NCBI GenBank assembly: GCA_022478985.1 | Contig: JAKSZP010009196.1 | Span: 1-64,000 of the forward strand | DNA from: Massospora cicadina | Taxonomy: Eukaryota; Entomophthoromycota; Entomophthoromycetes; Entomophthorales; Entomophthoraceae | Direction: 5' to 3' | Length of the DNA stretch: 64,000 bases | In this document: piece after piece, positions 44,084 to 55,191 of the stretch | Numbering within the stretch: the first letter of the stretch is position 1 | Layout of the letters: each line of letters starts with the position of its first letter | The notes under the pieces: model-generated | What the model saw: the letters and a program-made list of their open reading frames with translations, nothing else | Told to the model about the DNA's origin: nothing | The model's database searches: none | Translations under genes and position numbers: made by a program

Positions 44084-44632
44084 TTTCAGGATTCTCCCTT
44101 TATTGGAGGAAGCCCTGGCTAGGGGTCATGAATCGCCTATGGGTGAATGATGGATCAAGCTCCACATTAACTTGGGTTGACCTGGTCCAAAGTATTGGGG
44201 ATTGGCCCTGATAATATTAAATTAAAATAATAATTGACACTGGTGACTAATGCTGAGGATGTTAAAGGAACTATTGGGTTGCAGCGGAATTCCACCTTGG
44301 TGCTCACACCCCAATCAACTACCCTTTCAGGATTCACCAGTGAATTATGCCAAAGATGGTCCCACTCTCATTTATATTAATTAGGTATTTTTTATCTCAT
44401 TTGGCAATAGACGCTGAGATCTACCTATCCCAAATCCTTCCCTTCCCAATACTAATTCTAGCCTTGAAGTCCTATAAATACCTCAAAGTAAATTTGAATA
44501 AAATACCATTTCACGTAATCTCTTTTCCTAATTTAGTTTTACTTAAGGCATTGTAGGCTTATTAACTCGCTGTAGGTTTGGGGCCCTGATTTAATACAGG
44601 CTGATTTGAAGTTGCTCCCCCATTTCCTGACA
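44084..44632 (+). repeat. TRIM 3' LTR
   Basis: It matches 42925-43470; the first bases read TTTCAGG instead of TGTCAGG. A TATA-like CCTATAAATAC is at about 44471-44481 and an AATAAAAT follows. It ends CCTGACA. Confidence 0.88.
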
Positions 44633-44637
44633 GCACC

Positions 44638-45480
44638 AAAGAATTACTTATGATGAAGCTTGATGATGTGAACGTTTCTCTCCCTATTAACATGGTCAAG
44701 TAATCCTTTCCTTATTTGTCCACACAATTAATCATAATCTAGATTTGGAAAAATATGCCACATTTCACTCAGTAAACACTTTATTACAATACTCTGAGTG
44801 TACATATGTGGACATAATAGTCAACTGAGTAAGAGTATAGGCGATAATTAACATTGGAGCGCCCATTAATATCATTTTGACCAAGTTGGTGAATCAAATG
44901 AAGAATTTTCCAGATTTGGTACACAGGAAGGAATATGGAACTTCCTTAATGGAGACTATACATCCTGTGGAGCAAACAGTGCAATGCCTCTTTGTTTTGG
45001 ATTGCTGGTGGCATTAGCTCCCGCTTAATATTAGAAAATCAAGTTTATGACATCGTCATCATCATAACTAATTTTGGAAAAAGTATGGTGTCAAATATGT
45101 TTTAAGGAGAACCTTTAACAATTTTGTAAGAACCCTGCCATTGGTAAACCAGCAGAAAGGATAAACTCCGTTGATGAAGAAGAATAATTTTGTGAATCTA
45201 ATTTACTATGATGGCATAATTACCATCCATTACAAGCTGGTTGAAAGAAATAATAGGGTAATGCTGAACCTGATTCTTAAAAACTGTGGGTATTTTAAGG
45301 ATGAAAATGACAATAATATTTTTCTGTGAACACAAATGATATTTAACAAAGGATTAGTTATTAACTCCAAAACATTTATATAAAGAAGTATTGACTTTTG
45401 AGCGCTAGTTATTCTTAACAATGAGTACCAAATACAAACTTCTGGGTGGCTCACTTTGGCTTTCCAGTTAACTTCACAGG
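44638..45480 (+). pseudogene. Element C: protease region
   Basis: After the TRIM, C resumes with LLMMKLDDVNVSLPINMVK. Near 44841-44900 the text IINIGAPINIILTKLVNQMK is a retropepsin start in which the catalytic Asp is Asn (44850-44852) and Thr is Ile. It aligns with the minus strand of H at 130-300. Stops are frequent. The minus-strand ORF 45230-45454 is not supported. Confidence 0.65.
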
Positions 45481-46450
45481 TTGTTGATATGTGCGTTGAT
45501 TAGATTATTTATTAATTGAATAAGATGGGTAGTAATATTTTTGAAGTCTATTACTCTAGTTGAGCTCTCTCAAAAACCAGGTTAGGTATTAAGTCTAACG
45601 CAAAAAGATGCTTGCCCTTCCAACTATTGAAGGTATCTCTTAGACTGATAGGGAACTTCTCCCACTGTCCTTTCTCTATCCTCACAGAGTCTGCAAACAT
45701 CTTGATAACCAAATACTTCAAAGAAAGGATATCCAATCCTTAAATTCATAAATCAAGAGTAAACTGTACAACCAATGTGTAAAAGTCTTAAACTATAAAA
45801 GTAATTGCGCTACTTTTACCTGCTTTATTTACTTAAACAATTAGGGTTTATAGGGGATCTGGCGACCAACTCTTCCATTGGCTTACTAGGAAATGACAGT
45901 TGTTGCCAGTGGATTAGACCTCTGAGTTCGCACTCACAAGGACCTTCCTCATTCACCTAGTTGGATTGCCTTGCCACCCAATTTTGTTACCTCTTCATGA
46001 CAATTGAGAAAAGTGTCACCGCAATTTTAATTAACCTCAGTGGAGTACCATATTTAGGCTAGCAGCCTATTTAGTTAATGGGGTTCTTTATTCAATAACA
46101 GACCGCAAAACCTAAAAGGTTAAACCATGAGTTATTACCAGAAATATTGTTGATGCTTCAGTAACTTAGAATAGATTCCAAAGTTAATTGGCAACAAACC
46201 ACAATCAACTAAAATGACTAAATAACTGATTATATAAATTGCAAATGAACCATAAAGTAAATACATTGTGAGTGATCATTCCTGGCAAAACACTACTAAT
46301 CTGGCGGATCAACGCCTGGAAGATCAGTAAATATTCATTAGATTGATTCCACAATTAATGGTTATTATTTAAAAACGATAACTCCAACATCCACTAGAGA
46401 ATCTAATCCCCTAGTGGGAAAGAAGCTATAAGGTAATATAATCAGCTGGG
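45481..46450 (-). repeat. F: probable solo LTR of the B/H family
   Basis: From TGTTGATATGTGCGTTGATTAG onward the sequence follows the B LTR: GATGGGTAGTAATA...GTCTATTACTC, then the block that on the minus strand reads EKGQWEKFPISL (B: EKGIGKVFPTSI), and later TGACAGTTGTTGCCAGTGG, shared with H. No internal element sequence was seen and C pol continues on the right. The right edge is placed by comparison with the 959-bp B LTR and is not exact. Confidence 0.6.
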
Positions 46451-46700
46451 TTATATGGCATATCAGAATCCCAACAAGAAGTCATCGCCCCAAGGAACAA
46501 ATTAATATTGGAGCCTTAAGTAGCTCTAGAGATTATAATTCTAGGCCATTGTGAAATCTGAGATTTAATGGCAATATAAGCAAAATACTGATGAAGGTAG
46601 AGAAAAACCAAGTTGTCACATTGCGCATTTATCCCAATGGGGGAATATAAAGAGTCCATGTTTTTATACAATAACAGAGATGAAATTACTGTTGAATGTA
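46451..46700 (+). other. Unassigned stretch between F and C pol
   Basis: Nothing definite is seen. GTTGTCACATTGCGC at 46613-46627 could belong to an LTR end or to the protease-RT linker of C. No open frame above 50 codons. Confidence 0.3.
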
Positions 46701-47353
46701 GTTGATAGCATTAATGTACTTGTTGATCAAGAGCAACTTAATGGGCTATCAAAACATCAGCAGGTGGAAGTGCTATAATTGTTTGAAAGATTTTGGGCGA
46801 TATTTGCCTAATATGCTCATGACCATAATTGTGCTATGCATGTGATCCATAAGGTTGACTCTGGGGGATACCCACCATTACAAATGAGACCTGTCCACTA
46901 ATTCAGGGCTACTGAAGCAGTAGTCAGTGAAGAAATCAGTAAACTGATTAAGCATGAGCTATCTGTACCTTTTGACAAGTCCATGAGTGTGTTCAATCCT
47001 TATTGAAATGAAAAAGGACATAACAAATTTGAGTGGTGATCAATTACTGACAGTTGAATAAAATTACCACAGAAGATTTATATATGCTTCTGAGGATAGA
47101 CAACGCGCTAAATTATCTAAGGGAAGCCAAGTTCTCTTCAGCGATGGATTTGATCTCAAAGTATTGTCAGATAGACTTTTCAAAAGAAGACTAAGAGAAG
47201 TGTGTGATAATTACTCACAAAACGGTTATACCAGCCAATGAGAAAGCCCCAGGGATTATGTAACGCGCTGGCACTTTCCAGAGGGAAATGAATTCCATCT
47301 TGAGTGACCTGATAGTTGTCTTAAATTTTTGCTGTACTTGGACGATATCAATG
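46701..47353 (+). pseudogene. Element C: reverse transcriptase, cut by B after YLDD
   Basis: Pieces in order: LNGLSKHQQVEVL and LFERFWAIFA (linker, as YSDIF of others), VDSGGYPPLQMRPVH (block 1), AVVSEEISKLIKHELSVPFD, RKPQGLCNALA (the family PQGLCN block), and LYLDDIN with an intact YLDD at 47335-47346. Stops and shifts separate them. At 47354 element B begins, so the thumb, RNase H and integrase of C must lie to the right of the B and A insertions, outside the window. Confidence 0.8.
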
Positions 47354-48312
47354 TGTTAAAATCATGGGCTTTGTTGGCTCACTTCTGGCCCTAGATTTCA
47401 GCTGCACAGATTTGTGGATTCTTGCGTTGAATATTTGATTAAAATTGAGTAAGTGGGGTAATAATAGTATGAAGACTATTACTAAAAGTTGAATCCCCAA
47501 AAACATGTTGAGAGTAAAGTCTAACACTAAACTGGTGCTTCTTCCTCTTGAAGATACTTTGATGCTGGTAGGGAACACTTTCCCTATTCCCTTCTCTCAG
47601 ATCTAAGTGTAGATTTTAATATTGCTAATCCTAAGGATATCTGATCCTTGCACTCTTATCTTAAGAGTATTTTTTAAAACAACCAATGTTTAAACAATTT
47701 AAGCTAATATCAGTGTGAATCTAATTTTATTAGGAAGTTATTTGGGGTTTTTAAAGTTAGAATCAGCACACAACTTTTCAGCTGTCTGGTGAGAATATTT
47801 GTGCTCCTATACTGGTTTTGGCCCTTAGAGTTAGGCACTGAATCTTGTCAGGTACTGTTGCCTTGGGTTTTTAGGCAGCATAATCCTTGGGCGTTTGGCA
47901 GACCAAACAATTTGGTATTAGGTACACAAAACCAATTGTTTTGGCCAATGAAAATTCACTCTTCCTCTGGCGTCTAAACGTTTTGGTAGTTTCTGATGAC
48001 TCCAATCCATTCCACTCTGAACAATTCCCTATAATTCGACTATCAGGTATTATCCCAATATTGAATTATTACTTAGTTTCATCAGGGATAATGCCTGACG
48101 AAATTATCATCTGTTGGCGGCCTCAATTATCATTGGGGATGATGCCTGACAATAATTCATAGTTGGTGACTTCTAATATCATCAGGGATTCCACCCAACA
48201 ATATTCTCATCTGTTGGCCACTATTGCCAACCCTCTTTGATTATAACCTAATCGTCAAATCTCATATTCAGTCAAAGGGTTGGAATATGTGGTCATTTGC
48301 AATTCTGACACA
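47354..48312 (-). repeat. Element B: 3' LTR (959 bp)
   Basis: On the plus strand it starts TGTTAAAATC and ends TTCTGACACA. The first 475 bp equal the right-hand copy 56271-56745 (about 95 percent by eye). On the minus strand a purine tract, AAGAAGGAGGA, precedes the LTR start TGTGTCAG. The TATA-like block lies near 47745-47760 (minus strand). ORFs in it are not coding. Confidence 0.92.
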
Positions 48313-48340
48313 TCCTCCTTCTTGACCAGATATCCAATGG

Positions 48341-48356
48341 AAGATAGAACCCTCAG
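48341..48356. repeat. Target-site duplication of LINE1, left copy
   Basis: AAGATAGAACCCTCAG, identical in all 16 bases to 53581-53596. Confidence 0.95.
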
Positions 48357-48438
48357 AAGCTTTTCTTTCTTGTAACAATCACTTTAGTTACTACAATTTG
48401 ATTCAAACAGCAAATTTGGATAATCACACACAGAAAAG

Positions 48439-49857
48439 ATGGGTGACTCTATCAATAAAAATAATACAACATGGGTGAGCGTTGCAGCGAGCGGTGCACT
48501 TAATGGTGCAACTAAGGGCAAGAAACGCCCTGGAGGGGGACCAGGAACCCAATCTGCAGAGAAATTGCAAATCCAGACACCATCTGGGTTTATGGTATTC
48601 ACTGTAAAGCACGCGCAATATATGTACATTCAGTTCAACCAATCTTTGTCAAAGGTGGAACATAGGATCAGACTCTTCCTTTGGGATGAGTCACCGACCC
48701 TGTGGAAGAAAACATGTGAGGCACAGCCCTCACTTCTCCCTCATGCGGTTTATATAGCCATTAACAACATGGGCTGTGGCTGGATCAATATTGGTTTCAA
48801 AACAGCTGATGAAGTTGATGCTGCAGCAAAAGTCTGTGTGGAAATTGCCCTCCCCAAGGGCAAAAATGTAGTGTGCACTGCGCACACCAGATGGAACAAA
48901 GTGAAAACTTTGTTCATGTCTTTTGACTTGCTCCCCACTAACCTTCCTCATAAGGTAATTGAGGAGGAGCTCCGTAAAGGTCTCATGGCCTACAGAGAAA
49001 TTCAGCAACTCGAATTACAGCGATTTTGCTTAATGCCCAGCCTGTGCACAGGCAAAGCTATCGCTATAATCAATCCCTTCCCAGAAGTGGAAGAGGACTT
49101 ATCCAGTTATCCTGCACAGCAGAATTTCACTTCGAAGATGAGGGCCAGTCAGCTGCATTCTGAGTTACACTGGAGCGCGCACCATCCATTTACAACTACT
49201 GTGGCTCACTGGGCCACAAGGAACATGCATGCCCTGTGAAAGCAGGCTCAATGGAAAATGACTATTGTGAGGAAGCAATGGACGAAGATATTGAAAACTT
49301 CGCCGAAATGACTGACAGTCACCATTCCGCTGGGGCGATGATGGACTATACTCCATTGTTGGCCCAGTTACAAGCAAACAACATAAAGTGGCACAAAAAG
49401 CCCGCAAGTGAGCAGCAGCCAAAGCAGCGGCACACGCGGAGTCCGCCATTAACCCCAGACAAGTTTGAGAGGATTTTTGGATATTCATCAAACCAACCAA
49501 TTAGAACAATATGCCCAGGTCAAAAATTTTCACAGTAACCTGACTGAGTCACAAAGCGACATCAGTCATGCACATATTGAGGAACAATGCAACCGCAATT
49601 TGGGCAAAAATGCAGTGCACAATTCACCTAAGTCAAACCTCAAAACTACAAAATCCAATCAACAATCCGCATTAAATCAACATGAGACCTGTGCAGGAAA
49701 AGTTGACACAAATGCAAAAAACTGCTATTACATTAAATCATTGGGTCAGATCAAAGGAACCAACAATGGCAGTGAAAGAATTGGAGTACAGACGTGGAGA
49801 ATGGCCAAAATGAGCCGTTGTGGGATAGGGCCAGAGGGCCCTCCCAACCGCTCCTGA
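48439..49857 (+). pseudogene. LINE1 ORF1: gag-like protein, frameshifted
   Basis: It starts at ATG 48439 (MGDSINKNNTTWVSVAASGA), 82 bases into the element. The first 266 codons are open and contain PGGGPGTQSAEKLQIQTPSG, HAVYIAINNMGCGWINIGFK, and AYREIQQLELQRFCLMPSLC. A shift between about 49130 and 49188 moves the knuckle into another frame, where it reads NYCGSLGHKEHAC; the first Cys of the CCHC motif is Tyr. An acidic stretch (MDEDIENFAE) and a polar, Asn- and Lys-rich tail to 49857 follow with one more shift. LINE2 and LINE3 have intact knuckles. Confidence 0.88.
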
Positions 49858-49875
49858 GGCGCCACGGGCACCTCA

Positions 49876-51100
49876 GTGTCAATAGGGACGCTAAACATCG
49901 CGGGAGCTAGGGCTCATATGTCCCAAGCCAAAAAGCTGGCATTCCTGCAAAAACCCCTTGTAGACATCTTAATTATCCAAGAAACCCACTGTCTACAAGG
50001 GGAAGAAGTTCCTGGTCAACCAGGGTCACACCATCACAATCAGTATGGACGTCTCACTGTGGGGTGATCGTTCAAAACAACAAAAAATTTAAAATTACAA
50101 ATTCATTGTCACACTTGCATGGTCGAGTCTTGGAAGCAACAATCATGTGCTAAGAGGAAATAATCTCAATAGCATGTGTCTATGCACCGTGCACTGCAAC
50201 TGAGAGAAAACATTTTGAAAACATTCCTACTCTCACCCTCCCACCAGATACCATTATGTTAGGCGATTTCAACTGCTGGGATGACCCCAATACAGATTGA
50301 TGTCCTAATCCCAGGGGATACCCACCTGGACACATTGAATTCCGCACAAATAAGGCATCCCTTGGCCTACAGGATGCTCTCCCCCCAGTTCACCACTCCT
50401 TCCCCACATGACGCGGCCCAATATATGTGAGGGAGCGCTCATATCAATAAGTCGCATTGACCACATCCTCATCCTGCAATCCCACCGCTCAAGAATCTCC
50501 AAATTTATAACAAAAAAGATTAATTTTTCTGACCACCAATTAGTTACGGTGCAGTTAATGCCAACCCAATCCCACACACATATGTCGCCTTGGAGAAAGC
50601 TTCACCCAGAAAATATAAAATTGCCCAAGATATCTGACTGGGTTGAAAACAAGGCTACAAACCCAGAATTCACAACCCCATTCACTTTGGATCCCATCAG
50701 AACATGGGAAAATTTCAAAAAGGATTTAACTAACAAAACCTGACATATTGCATCACATAAGTACACCGCGGACACGGCCACAATCAAGCATACCTTGGTA
50801 GAACTAGACCACCTGGAAATAAATACTCTGAGATCTGGCTATAGCCCTAACTGGGGACGCAAATGGGCAGAAATTTCTGCCCGACTTAACAACCTCATCC
50901 TTAAACACCAACACAGAATCAAAGTATTGAACAAAGTTAAGTTCATAAAGGAAGGCAAAACCTATTTGACATACTTTTTCTGCCAATTCCACTCCCACAA
51001 AAACCAGCCCGCATGCACACAGGTCTGCAAGACCAACGGCACCGTGGCAACTGACCCTGAGGAGGTCAAGGCGGAAGTACACTGCTATTACACCGAATTA
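49876..51100 (+). pseudogene. LINE1 ORF2: APE endonuclease domain and linker
   Basis: The start at 49876 gives MSIGTLNIAGARAHMSQAKK and DILIIQETHC with the metal-binding Glu, then a stop at 50065. Further blocks follow in changing frames: SIACVYAPCTATERKHF, TIMLGDFNCWDDPNTD (catalytic GDFN, near 50256-50300) and SDHQLVTVQLMPT (50540-50575), the final His block. The linker (50795-51080) reads LDHLEINTLRSGYSPNWGRK and VHCYYTELY. The domain would nick AT-rich target DNA. Confidence 0.88.
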
Positions 51101-52100
51101 TATTATGAAACACCAACAGATTCACAAAAAATTAAGAATTTTTACAAACTGCCCAGATACAAATTACACCACCGAATTACAATATACTATCCCTTATTAC
51201 ACTGGAGGAGCTTTGGGAGACAATTCGCGGTGCACCACGTAGGAAATGCCCAGGGCCTGATGGGATACCCTATGAATTTTACAAAAAATATTTTTAACAA
51301 ATTGCCCCCTCCTATTGGCATCTATGAACCAGAGCTTATTAGAAACACGCTTATTACCAGGAGGCCGTGAATCCTATGTTATAACCTTGTATAAAAAGGG
51401 TGACAAGTTGGACCTGGCCAACTGGCGCCCAATTGCACTCTCCAACACTGACACAAAAATTCTGACAAAATTTTAGCAGCTAGATTAGGCGCAATTGCAT
51501 CTGACGTCCTATCACTCAACCAGTTTAGGTTTATACCAGGGCGTCCAATCTGGAACAACATTCACCCTGTTGCAAAAATTTGCCAATCCAAAGCAACTGG
51601 TGCCCTGGTCTTTTTGGATCAGGAAAAGGCGTATGACCGTGTTAGCTGGCCATACCTAAAAGAATGTCTACATGCCTTCAAACCCCCACCAAGATTCATA
51701 AAATGGGCGATGCTCCTAACAGAATCTGCAACTATGGCTGTATGTGGCTCTGGATTCCTAACAAACAAGATTAAACCACACAGAGGGCTCAAACAAAGGG
51801 GATTCTCTCAGCCCACTACTATACAATTTCAGCTTTGACCCGCTCCTTCGAGTAACTGACTCATGTCTCATGGGGATAACCGCACAAGGACAACCAACAG
51901 TCAAGATACTGGCTTTTGAGGATGACTGCGTAGCAGGTATAGCAAACAATGAAGATGCCCAACAGCTGGAACGCACTCTAGAGGAATACTCCAAGGTGAG
52001 CAATTCATCGCTCAACAAAAGGAAGACAGAAATCATCCTCTTAGGCAAATACACAAACAATTGGGCCACAACATCAGAACCTCATACCAACACACGAAGA
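51101..52100 (+). pseudogene. LINE1 ORF2: reverse transcriptase
   Basis: Blocks in order: GPDGIPYEFYKKYF-like text (51255-51290), LLPGGRESYVITLYKKGDKL, NWRPIALSNTDTKIL (51420-51465), LSLNQFRFIPGRPIWNNIHP, ATGALVFLDQEKAYDRVSWP (51595-51650), MAVCGSGFLTNKIKPHRGLK (51735-51795) and LLYNFSFDPLLR. The active site at 51915-51926 reads Phe-Glu-Asp-Asp, the Ala being replaced. At least three shifts occur before 51870; from there the frame is open through the rest of the RT. Confidence 0.88.
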
Positions 52101-53428
52101 AAGAACCCAATCATTTTACCCTTTGCAACACCTCCCACCACCACTCCTGTCCGACACCTTGGAATCTGGCTAGAATCAGGGGGATATGCTAATGAGACAA
52201 TGGAAAGTAACCTTTTACAATGGGTATCCAAAAGCGTCGCCTCCCTCAAAGAAAGAACCCCAGGATTAACAGGACGAGTTACAGTTGCTAACTCGCTCAT
52301 CTTCCCAATACTGTGGTACCAGGCCCATGCGATAGCCTTCTCACCTACCTTTATAATCTCAATCCGCGCGCTTATCCAGGGCTGGCTGTGGCCTGGCTCT
52401 CACCCTCCTATACGGATGGAAACACTATTCATCCCACAATCAAGCGGAGGCATGGGACTAATAGATTTTGAGAGCCATGCCAATCACATCCTAGGTACCT
52501 GGATAAAAGAAATCTTTGCTCCAGACCTCCCGCAACAACATTGGTCCAGAGCAGTAAGGACTAACTTTGCACAGGCGCTCAAATTAACCAACCCACATAG
52601 TCCACCCAGACTACTTTCATACCTTGCCAAGCACCCTACTGCAACGGGTACACATGGAACCTCCCCTCATTTCAAACATATCCTCCAAACTATCTGCCGT
52701 ATGGGATGGACCATAGAGAACATGGGTACTATACAGGGAAGGGGATGACCCAGCCCCCAATTCAAATTAAGAAACCTAGAAAACCACCCCCATAGGGATA
52801 TGCTCGCAACAACCCCAAGCATAGCTAGGATAGAATACCTAGATATCCTGGACATTCCCTATGATTTAATCACACAGAAGGCAATGTGGAAAATGACTCA
52901 CCACCCACTCCTACAGCTGAGGATAAGAGCAAATGCCTGGCACTGTCTGAGAAGGACCTATAGGATGGCAGACTGTTCCAACTCCCTCCACAAAACATGT
53001 GCAGTATGTGGAGGGGAGGGATTCCTACATCACCGCCTAGAAACATGCCCATCAAACAAAGCTATATGGCAGGAAGTCACACGCCTGCTTAAGATCCAAA
53101 ACGAACAAGAATTCTTGATATCAAAGAGCATCTTCGCGCTCCAGATTGAGTCACTGATCCCATCTACCCTCCATTCCCTAATAATACCCATTTCAATGTG
53201 GACAATCCACACAATTGCATTAGATGCGTTCAAGGGCACGGTCCCAACCATTCATGGGGTTATTACAGATTCCATGTCCACTTACTGGAGCACTTCCAAG
53301 CCTGGCTCTATGGATATATGAGACCAAGGCAAAAAGCGCTCATAGAATCATGGTTCCCACTCTGGTTCCTCCACACAGACCCTTTCCTTCACACCTGTTC
53401 CACAGCAGGGGAAACTCCCTCAGAGTAG
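52101..53428 (+). pseudogene. LINE1 ORF2: post-RT and C-terminal conserved region
   Basis: The open stretch 51870-52748 runs from the end of RT through GRVTVANSLIFPILWYQAHA, IQGWLWPGSHPPIRMETLFI and SYLAKHPTATGTHGTSPHFK. The next one, 52800-53321, has RIEYLDILDIPYDLITQKAM, NAWHCLRRTYRMADCSNSL, an intact zinc-type motif CAVCGGEGFLHHRLETC, SNKAIWQEV, and then MWTIHTIALDAFKGTVPTIH. The end, in a third frame, is HFQAWLYGYMRPRQKALIES, WFPLWFLHTDPFLHTCS, stop at 53426-53428. The Cys-His motif followed by a Trp-rich module is shared by all three LINEs. Confidence 0.85.
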
Positions 53429-53580
53429 TGCACCAACCTCCCATACCTGGCAGTCCCGCTGGCAACAGGGGTAACTTGAGTACCCTGGGGTGCCTAATTT
53501 TATGTTTATCAGTTATTTCCTTAGTTCTATGTATATTTGGTAATGTCCATCCCCTGGTCGGCTTACCTCGGTTATATAAA

Positions 53581-53596
53581 AAGATAGAACCCTCAG
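53581..53596. repeat. Target-site duplication of LINE1, right copy
   Basis: AAGATAGAACCCTCAG, partner of 48341-48356. Confidence 0.95.
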
Positions 53597-53846
53597 GAAT
53601 GGAAGCTGCCTCAGCTGGAGCTCATATTTGGTTTGTCATATTTCTATGTCCTCAGCATTTTGAAACTCTATCTGCACTCAACGCCCATATGCTCTGGCCA
53701 GTATGATGACTTCATATCCTTGGTTGCTACCTGTTGCTGCCTCTTCTTGAGCGTGGTTCCCAGGACATCATGTCACGCCAGTCCCACCTTCACATCTGTT
53801 GTGAGAGATCAACTGGTCCACCTGTACAACACCAGGACGGATTGTG

Positions 53847-53925
53847 GCACTCTTGCCACCTGTACAAACCCCAGGATGGGTTCTGCTAGCACTCTTGCCA
53901 CCTGTACCAACCCCAGGATGGGTCT
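53847..53925. repeat. 42-bp tandem repeat in element B
   Basis: GCACTCTTGCCACCTGTAC and the following bases up to CCAGGATGGG recur with a period of 42 bp (53847 and 53889); a degenerate earlier unit lies at about 53819. Confidence 0.85.
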
Positions 53926-54069
53926 CAACATCTCGTTGATAGGGATTATTCCAGCGGACCTAAATTCAGCCCTATCTGATCCTGCCAATGCTCAGGACTC
54001 ATGCCCATTATTTTATCCCTTCCTCCAAGCTCAGTAGGTTGGAATTTTGCTAGATGCATCACTGCTCAT

Positions 54070-54175
54070 GTTTAAAATTGTTTTTTTATATTTTTTTACT
54101 TTTTTATTTTTTATGCATTTTTTTATTATTTTTATCTTTTCTTTTTTATATTTATATATTTTTTTCTTAAGACCA
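54070..54175. repeat. T-rich low-complexity tract
   Basis: About 100 bases of T runs with scattered A, C and G. It is not bounded by a LINE 3' end or a target duplication, so I do not read it as a poly(A) tail. Confidence 0.8.
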
Positions 54176-55191
54176 ATACTTTAAGTATTTTGTGTGGACC
54201 TATTGCCTATTTGCCCATCTTCAATATTCAATTGTATAGGCATCATTTGCTGAATTAATAATCTTGAATGGCTTCATCCCTAGGCGTCCAACTCATTTTT
54301 CCTTTTTTTAATTTTTCAAAACTGTTTTGAATGCCTGAGATTAAAATTCAATCAGGATATTGGCCAGTCAAACAGATATTGTTCAGCACTCATCCCCAAA
54401 GATGGTTCTACTGCTGAATACAATATCAACAATAATGCGGCTTTCTGCCCATATAACAGTTTGACAGCGTTTTCTTAATACAAATTCATCAGGATCTGAT
54501 CCTATTTCTTGTCAATAAATACGTTTTTCTCTATCCAAATTCATCTATATTGGATCCTATTCTCATCTTTAATTGCCAATTCAAACGTTTGATTAACTCT
54601 GCTGATAGATTACTAAATGATCCACTATTCACACAGATTAATTTAGTAAACTTTTTCTTTGCTAAAGTCGTCTGGATCAAATACTATTTTTGGTATTTCT
54701 CACGTTTTGCTCATTAAACAACTAATTTAAGATCAACCTACTTCATCCACTATTCTTTGGATTAATTGCCTCTTATTTCTGATCTCATTTAACGCCTTGG
54801 GACTTCTCATGGCAGACCCAGTTGTAACCTGAGATGGTCCTGCCAATGGCTTTATTCCATGTAGATATCTGGTGGAACAGGTTCTCGTGCAGTGCTAGAT
54901 AGTTCCGCATCTAAACTGCAAGCCCTTTTCCCAAATTTTGGGCAGTTTCATCATCCTCTTGAGGAATCACAACATTAACAAATCGTCATGATTTCTTCTG
55001 CCAACTTTGGGTGGCAAATTGTCCTGTCACTTCATTTTTCCAGTAGTGGCTAGTTGATTTATTCTTCCACTTGGATCCATTGGGGTTTTTCCCCATTACG
55101 ACTTGATTCTGCCAAATAATGACTTTTCAACGTTTTAAAAATATCATCTTCTAATTCCACCAAAGTGTGATCATCCTTAGTTGGAATTTCG

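Larger units (their letters stand above)
42925..44632 (+). mobile_element. TRIM-like mini LTR retrotransposon, 1,708 bp
   Basis: Two direct repeats of 546 and 549 bp flank an internal part of about 610 bp with no pol or gag. The outer ends are TGTCAGG and CCTGACA, inside a perfect 5-bp duplication (gcacc). A candidate primer-binding site (TTGGTTCTCTCTGCCAGG at 43473) follows the first LTR and a polypurine tract (GCTTGGAGGGGG, 44069-44080) precedes the second. These are the marks of a terminal-repeat retrotransposon in miniature, which must borrow proteins from another element. The plus-strand ORF 43444-43695 starts in the LTR and shows no family resemblance, so I do not call it a gene. Confidence 0.88.
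48357..53580 (+). mobile_element. LINE1: full-length non-LTR retrotransposon, 5.22 kb
   Basis: It is bounded by a perfect 16-bp duplication and ends with the family block CCCCTGGTCGGCTTACCTC and a short A-rich tail (ATATAAAA). ORF1 (48439 to about 49857) and ORF2 (49876 to about 53428) keep long open stretches, the longest 292 aa. It sits in the short segment between the 3' LTR of B and the rest of its interior, 28 bases from the polypurine tract. It is the best preserved of the three LINEs but still has several frameshifts, so it is probably inactive. Confidence 0.95.
53597..55190 (-). other. Element B: interior without pol
   Basis: This is the rest of the interior of B between its gag and its 3' LTR. 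I find no protease, RT, RNase H or integrase blocks on either strand. The plus-strand ORFs 53224-53706 (partly LINE1) and 53633-54037 do not resemble known proteins. A 42-bp tandem repeat is at 53847-53925 and a T-rich tract at 54070-54175. Near 54990-55050 the minus strand retains a knuckle-like but Cys-poor piece (VTGQFATQSW). Confidence 0.6.

Noticed and set aside
47348..47578. ORFs in the B LTRs (also 56244-56570)
   Set aside because: They lie within LTRs, are cut by the LTR ends and run into neighbouring sequence; similarity between them only reflects the repeated DNA.
53633..54037. 134-aa plus-strand ORF in element B
   Set aside because: It includes the 42-bp tandem repeat and low-complexity Cys/Thr text, runs opposite to B gag and matches nothing I know.
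54070..54175. T-rich tract as the poly(A) tail of a minus-strand LINE
   Set aside because: No LINE 3' block and no target duplication next to it; the tract is impure.
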